NCBI GenBank assembly: GCA_964601895.1
Contig: CAZROT010000005.1
Span: 1-64,000, forward strand
Direction: 5' to 3'
DNA from: CAZROT01 sp964601895
GTDB taxonomy: Bacteria > Pseudomonadota > Gammaproteobacteria > Enterobacterales > Enterobacteriaceae
DNA length: 64,000 nucleotides
This document shows, in pieces, positions 63,207 to 64,000 of this stretch (position 1 is the first letter of the stretch; every line of letters begins with the position of its first letter). The notes under the pieces are model-generated. The model made no database searches and was not told the origin of the DNA. It saw only the letters and a list, made by a program, of their open reading frames with translations. The translations under genes were made by a program, and so were the position numbers.

Positions 63207-63713
63207 TTATTGAAGCTCTCGTTGTGCAGCATCACCATGCTGTTGGCTGGGATTTTTATAGAGTAGCTGACCTATCAAATCTTCAAGGACTAGCGCTGAT
63301 TTGGTGTCCTGTAATCTGTCACCCTCTTTCAGTACACCCGTATCCATCGCTGGATCTTCAAAACCAATATTCAATGAGAGATATTGCTCACCCAATAGCC
63401 CTGAAGTGCGAATCGCCAGAGAGCTGGTATCCGGAATTTTGTCATAACGTTGTTGTATGTCCATTGCAACCTGTGGAAGATAGCTTTTTTCATCCAGCGA
63501 AATATCTGCAACACGTCCTATGACCACGCCGCCCACCTTAACCGGGGAACGTACTTTCAATCCACCGATATTGTTAAATGTTGCATACAGTCGCCAGGTA
63601 GGTTCGCGACCAATCGATTTTATATCTGCTACTTTCAGGCAGAGAAACAGGATTGCACTGAATGCAATTAGCATAAACAGCCCCACCCATACTTCATTTT
63701 TTCCGTTATGCAT
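63207..63713 (-). CDS. mlaD: MlaD, MCE-domain subunit
   Basis: MlaD forms a hexameric lipid-binding ring in the periplasm, anchored by one N-terminal helix (VWVGLFMLIAFSAILFLCL). The 168-residue product (E. coli 183) has the MCE domain with FNNIGGLKVRSPVKVGGVVIGRV and the hydrophobic pore loop TSGLLGEQYLSL. The C-terminal tail is shorter than in E. coli. It begins 3 bases after mlaE. Confidence 0.95.
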   Translation of the reverse strand: MHNGKNEVWVGLFMLIAFSAILFLCLKVADIKSIGREPTWRLYATFNNIGGLKVRSPVKVGGVVIGRVADISLDEKSYLPQVAMDIQQRYDKIPDTSSLAIRTSGLLGEQYLSLNIGFEDPAMDTGVLKEGDRLQDTKSALVLEDLIGQLLYKNPSQQHGDAAQRELQ

Positions 63714-63716
63714 TCT

Positions 63717-64000
63717 TTAGTTTCCAAACATAAGCGCAGTCAGCACAAAATCCAATCCCAATACTGCCAGTGATGCACGTACGACCGTGTACGTTGTTGC
63801 TCTACTAATCCCCTGCGCGGTTGGATGCGCATCATAACCGTTGAAAAGTGCTATCCATGTTACCGTAACAGCAAATACCATGCTTTTAATCAGGCAACTT
63901 AGCAGGTCTTTTTTCCATTCAACCGCATTCTGCATAATTGCCCAAAAAAAGCCGCTATCAATTCCTTTCCAGTCAACACCAACAATCACACTGCCCCAGA
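63717..64000 (-). CDS. mlaE: MlaE, permease subunit (partial, cut by window edge)
   Basis: Only the last 94 or so codons are in the window; the frame is open to position 64000. The sequence GVDWKGIDSGFFWAIMQ, then CLIKSMVFAVTVTWIALFNGYDAHPTAQGISRATT and the end LDFVLTALMFGN match the C-terminal part of E. coli MlaE. The apparent GTG start at 63989 is an internal valine. mlaF should lie just beyond the window. Confidence 0.95.
   Translation of the reverse strand, partial: WGSVIVGVDWKGIDSGFFWAIMQNAVEWKKDLLSCLIKSMVFAVTVTWIALFNGYDAHPTAQGISRATTYTVVRASLAVLGLDFVLTALMFGN

Noticed and set aside
1..64000. CRISPR arrays, rRNA or tRNA genes, insertion-sequence transposases
   Set aside because: None was found on reading: no regularly spaced short direct repeats, no cloverleaf with a CCA-type end, and no transposase-like ORF.

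Overview
The window comes from a gammaproteobacterium of the order Enterobacterales with a partly eroded genome, most simply a host-associated (facultative or recently derived) symbiont. The Enterobacterales call rests on near-complete E. coli-like synteny, E. coli-like protein lengths and start codons (GTG for dnaA and frr, TTG for fabZ) and a full-length ERIC element. Base composition is in the mid-40s % GC by eye. Erosion shows as conserved neighbourhoods with genes missing: glnD between dapD and map, ldcC/yaeR between accA and tilS, the genes normally between rof and proS and between pssA and yfiF, and rpmH beside dnaA. I cannot name the species.

Layout. 0.2-1.8 kb: yigI and rarD. 2-3.8 kb: a repeat-containing, protein-kinase-like candidate effector with an IQ-like motif, interrupted near its end by an in-frame TGA. 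4-26 kb: dapD and map facing rpsB-tsf-pyrH-frr-dxr-uppS-cdsA-rseP-bamA-skp-lpxD-fabZ-lpxA-lpxB-rnhB-dnaE-accA (translation, isoprenoid, phospholipid, outer-membrane assembly, lipid A, replication and fatty-acid genes). 26-29 kb: an inserted pair, a CesT-type type III secretion chaperone and a 647-residue protein that is probably its client. 29-40 kb: tilS, a small cytochrome c, rof, proS, metNIQ with a MetJ-type operator, gmhB, pssA and yfiF. 40-44 kb: an A/T-rich accessory stretch with an MFS transporter, a DUF1543 protein, an unrecognised 160-residue Ser-rich protein and a Gdx-type SMR exporter. 44-50 kb: gyrB-recF-dnaN-dnaA, joined by rearrangement to zapG-zapE-rplM-rpsI-sspA-sspB and ppa (50-56 kb). 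56-62 kb: a complete ddpXABCDF D-alanyl-D-alanine dipeptidase and transport operon. 62-64 kb: mlaB-mlaC-mlaD and the 3' part of mlaE, cut by the window edge.

The genes together describe a cell that keeps a full Gram-negative envelope (Bam, lipid A, Mla, undecaprenyl phosphate, heptose), D-Ala-D-Ala recycling and methionine import. It also appears to carry effector and chaperone genes for a type III secretion apparatus encoded outside the window. The most novel material is the kinase-like effector with its fresh internal duplication and late stop codon, the chaperone/client cassette, and a family of about 100-130 bp intergenic repeats with short terminal inverted repeats, seen in three places.
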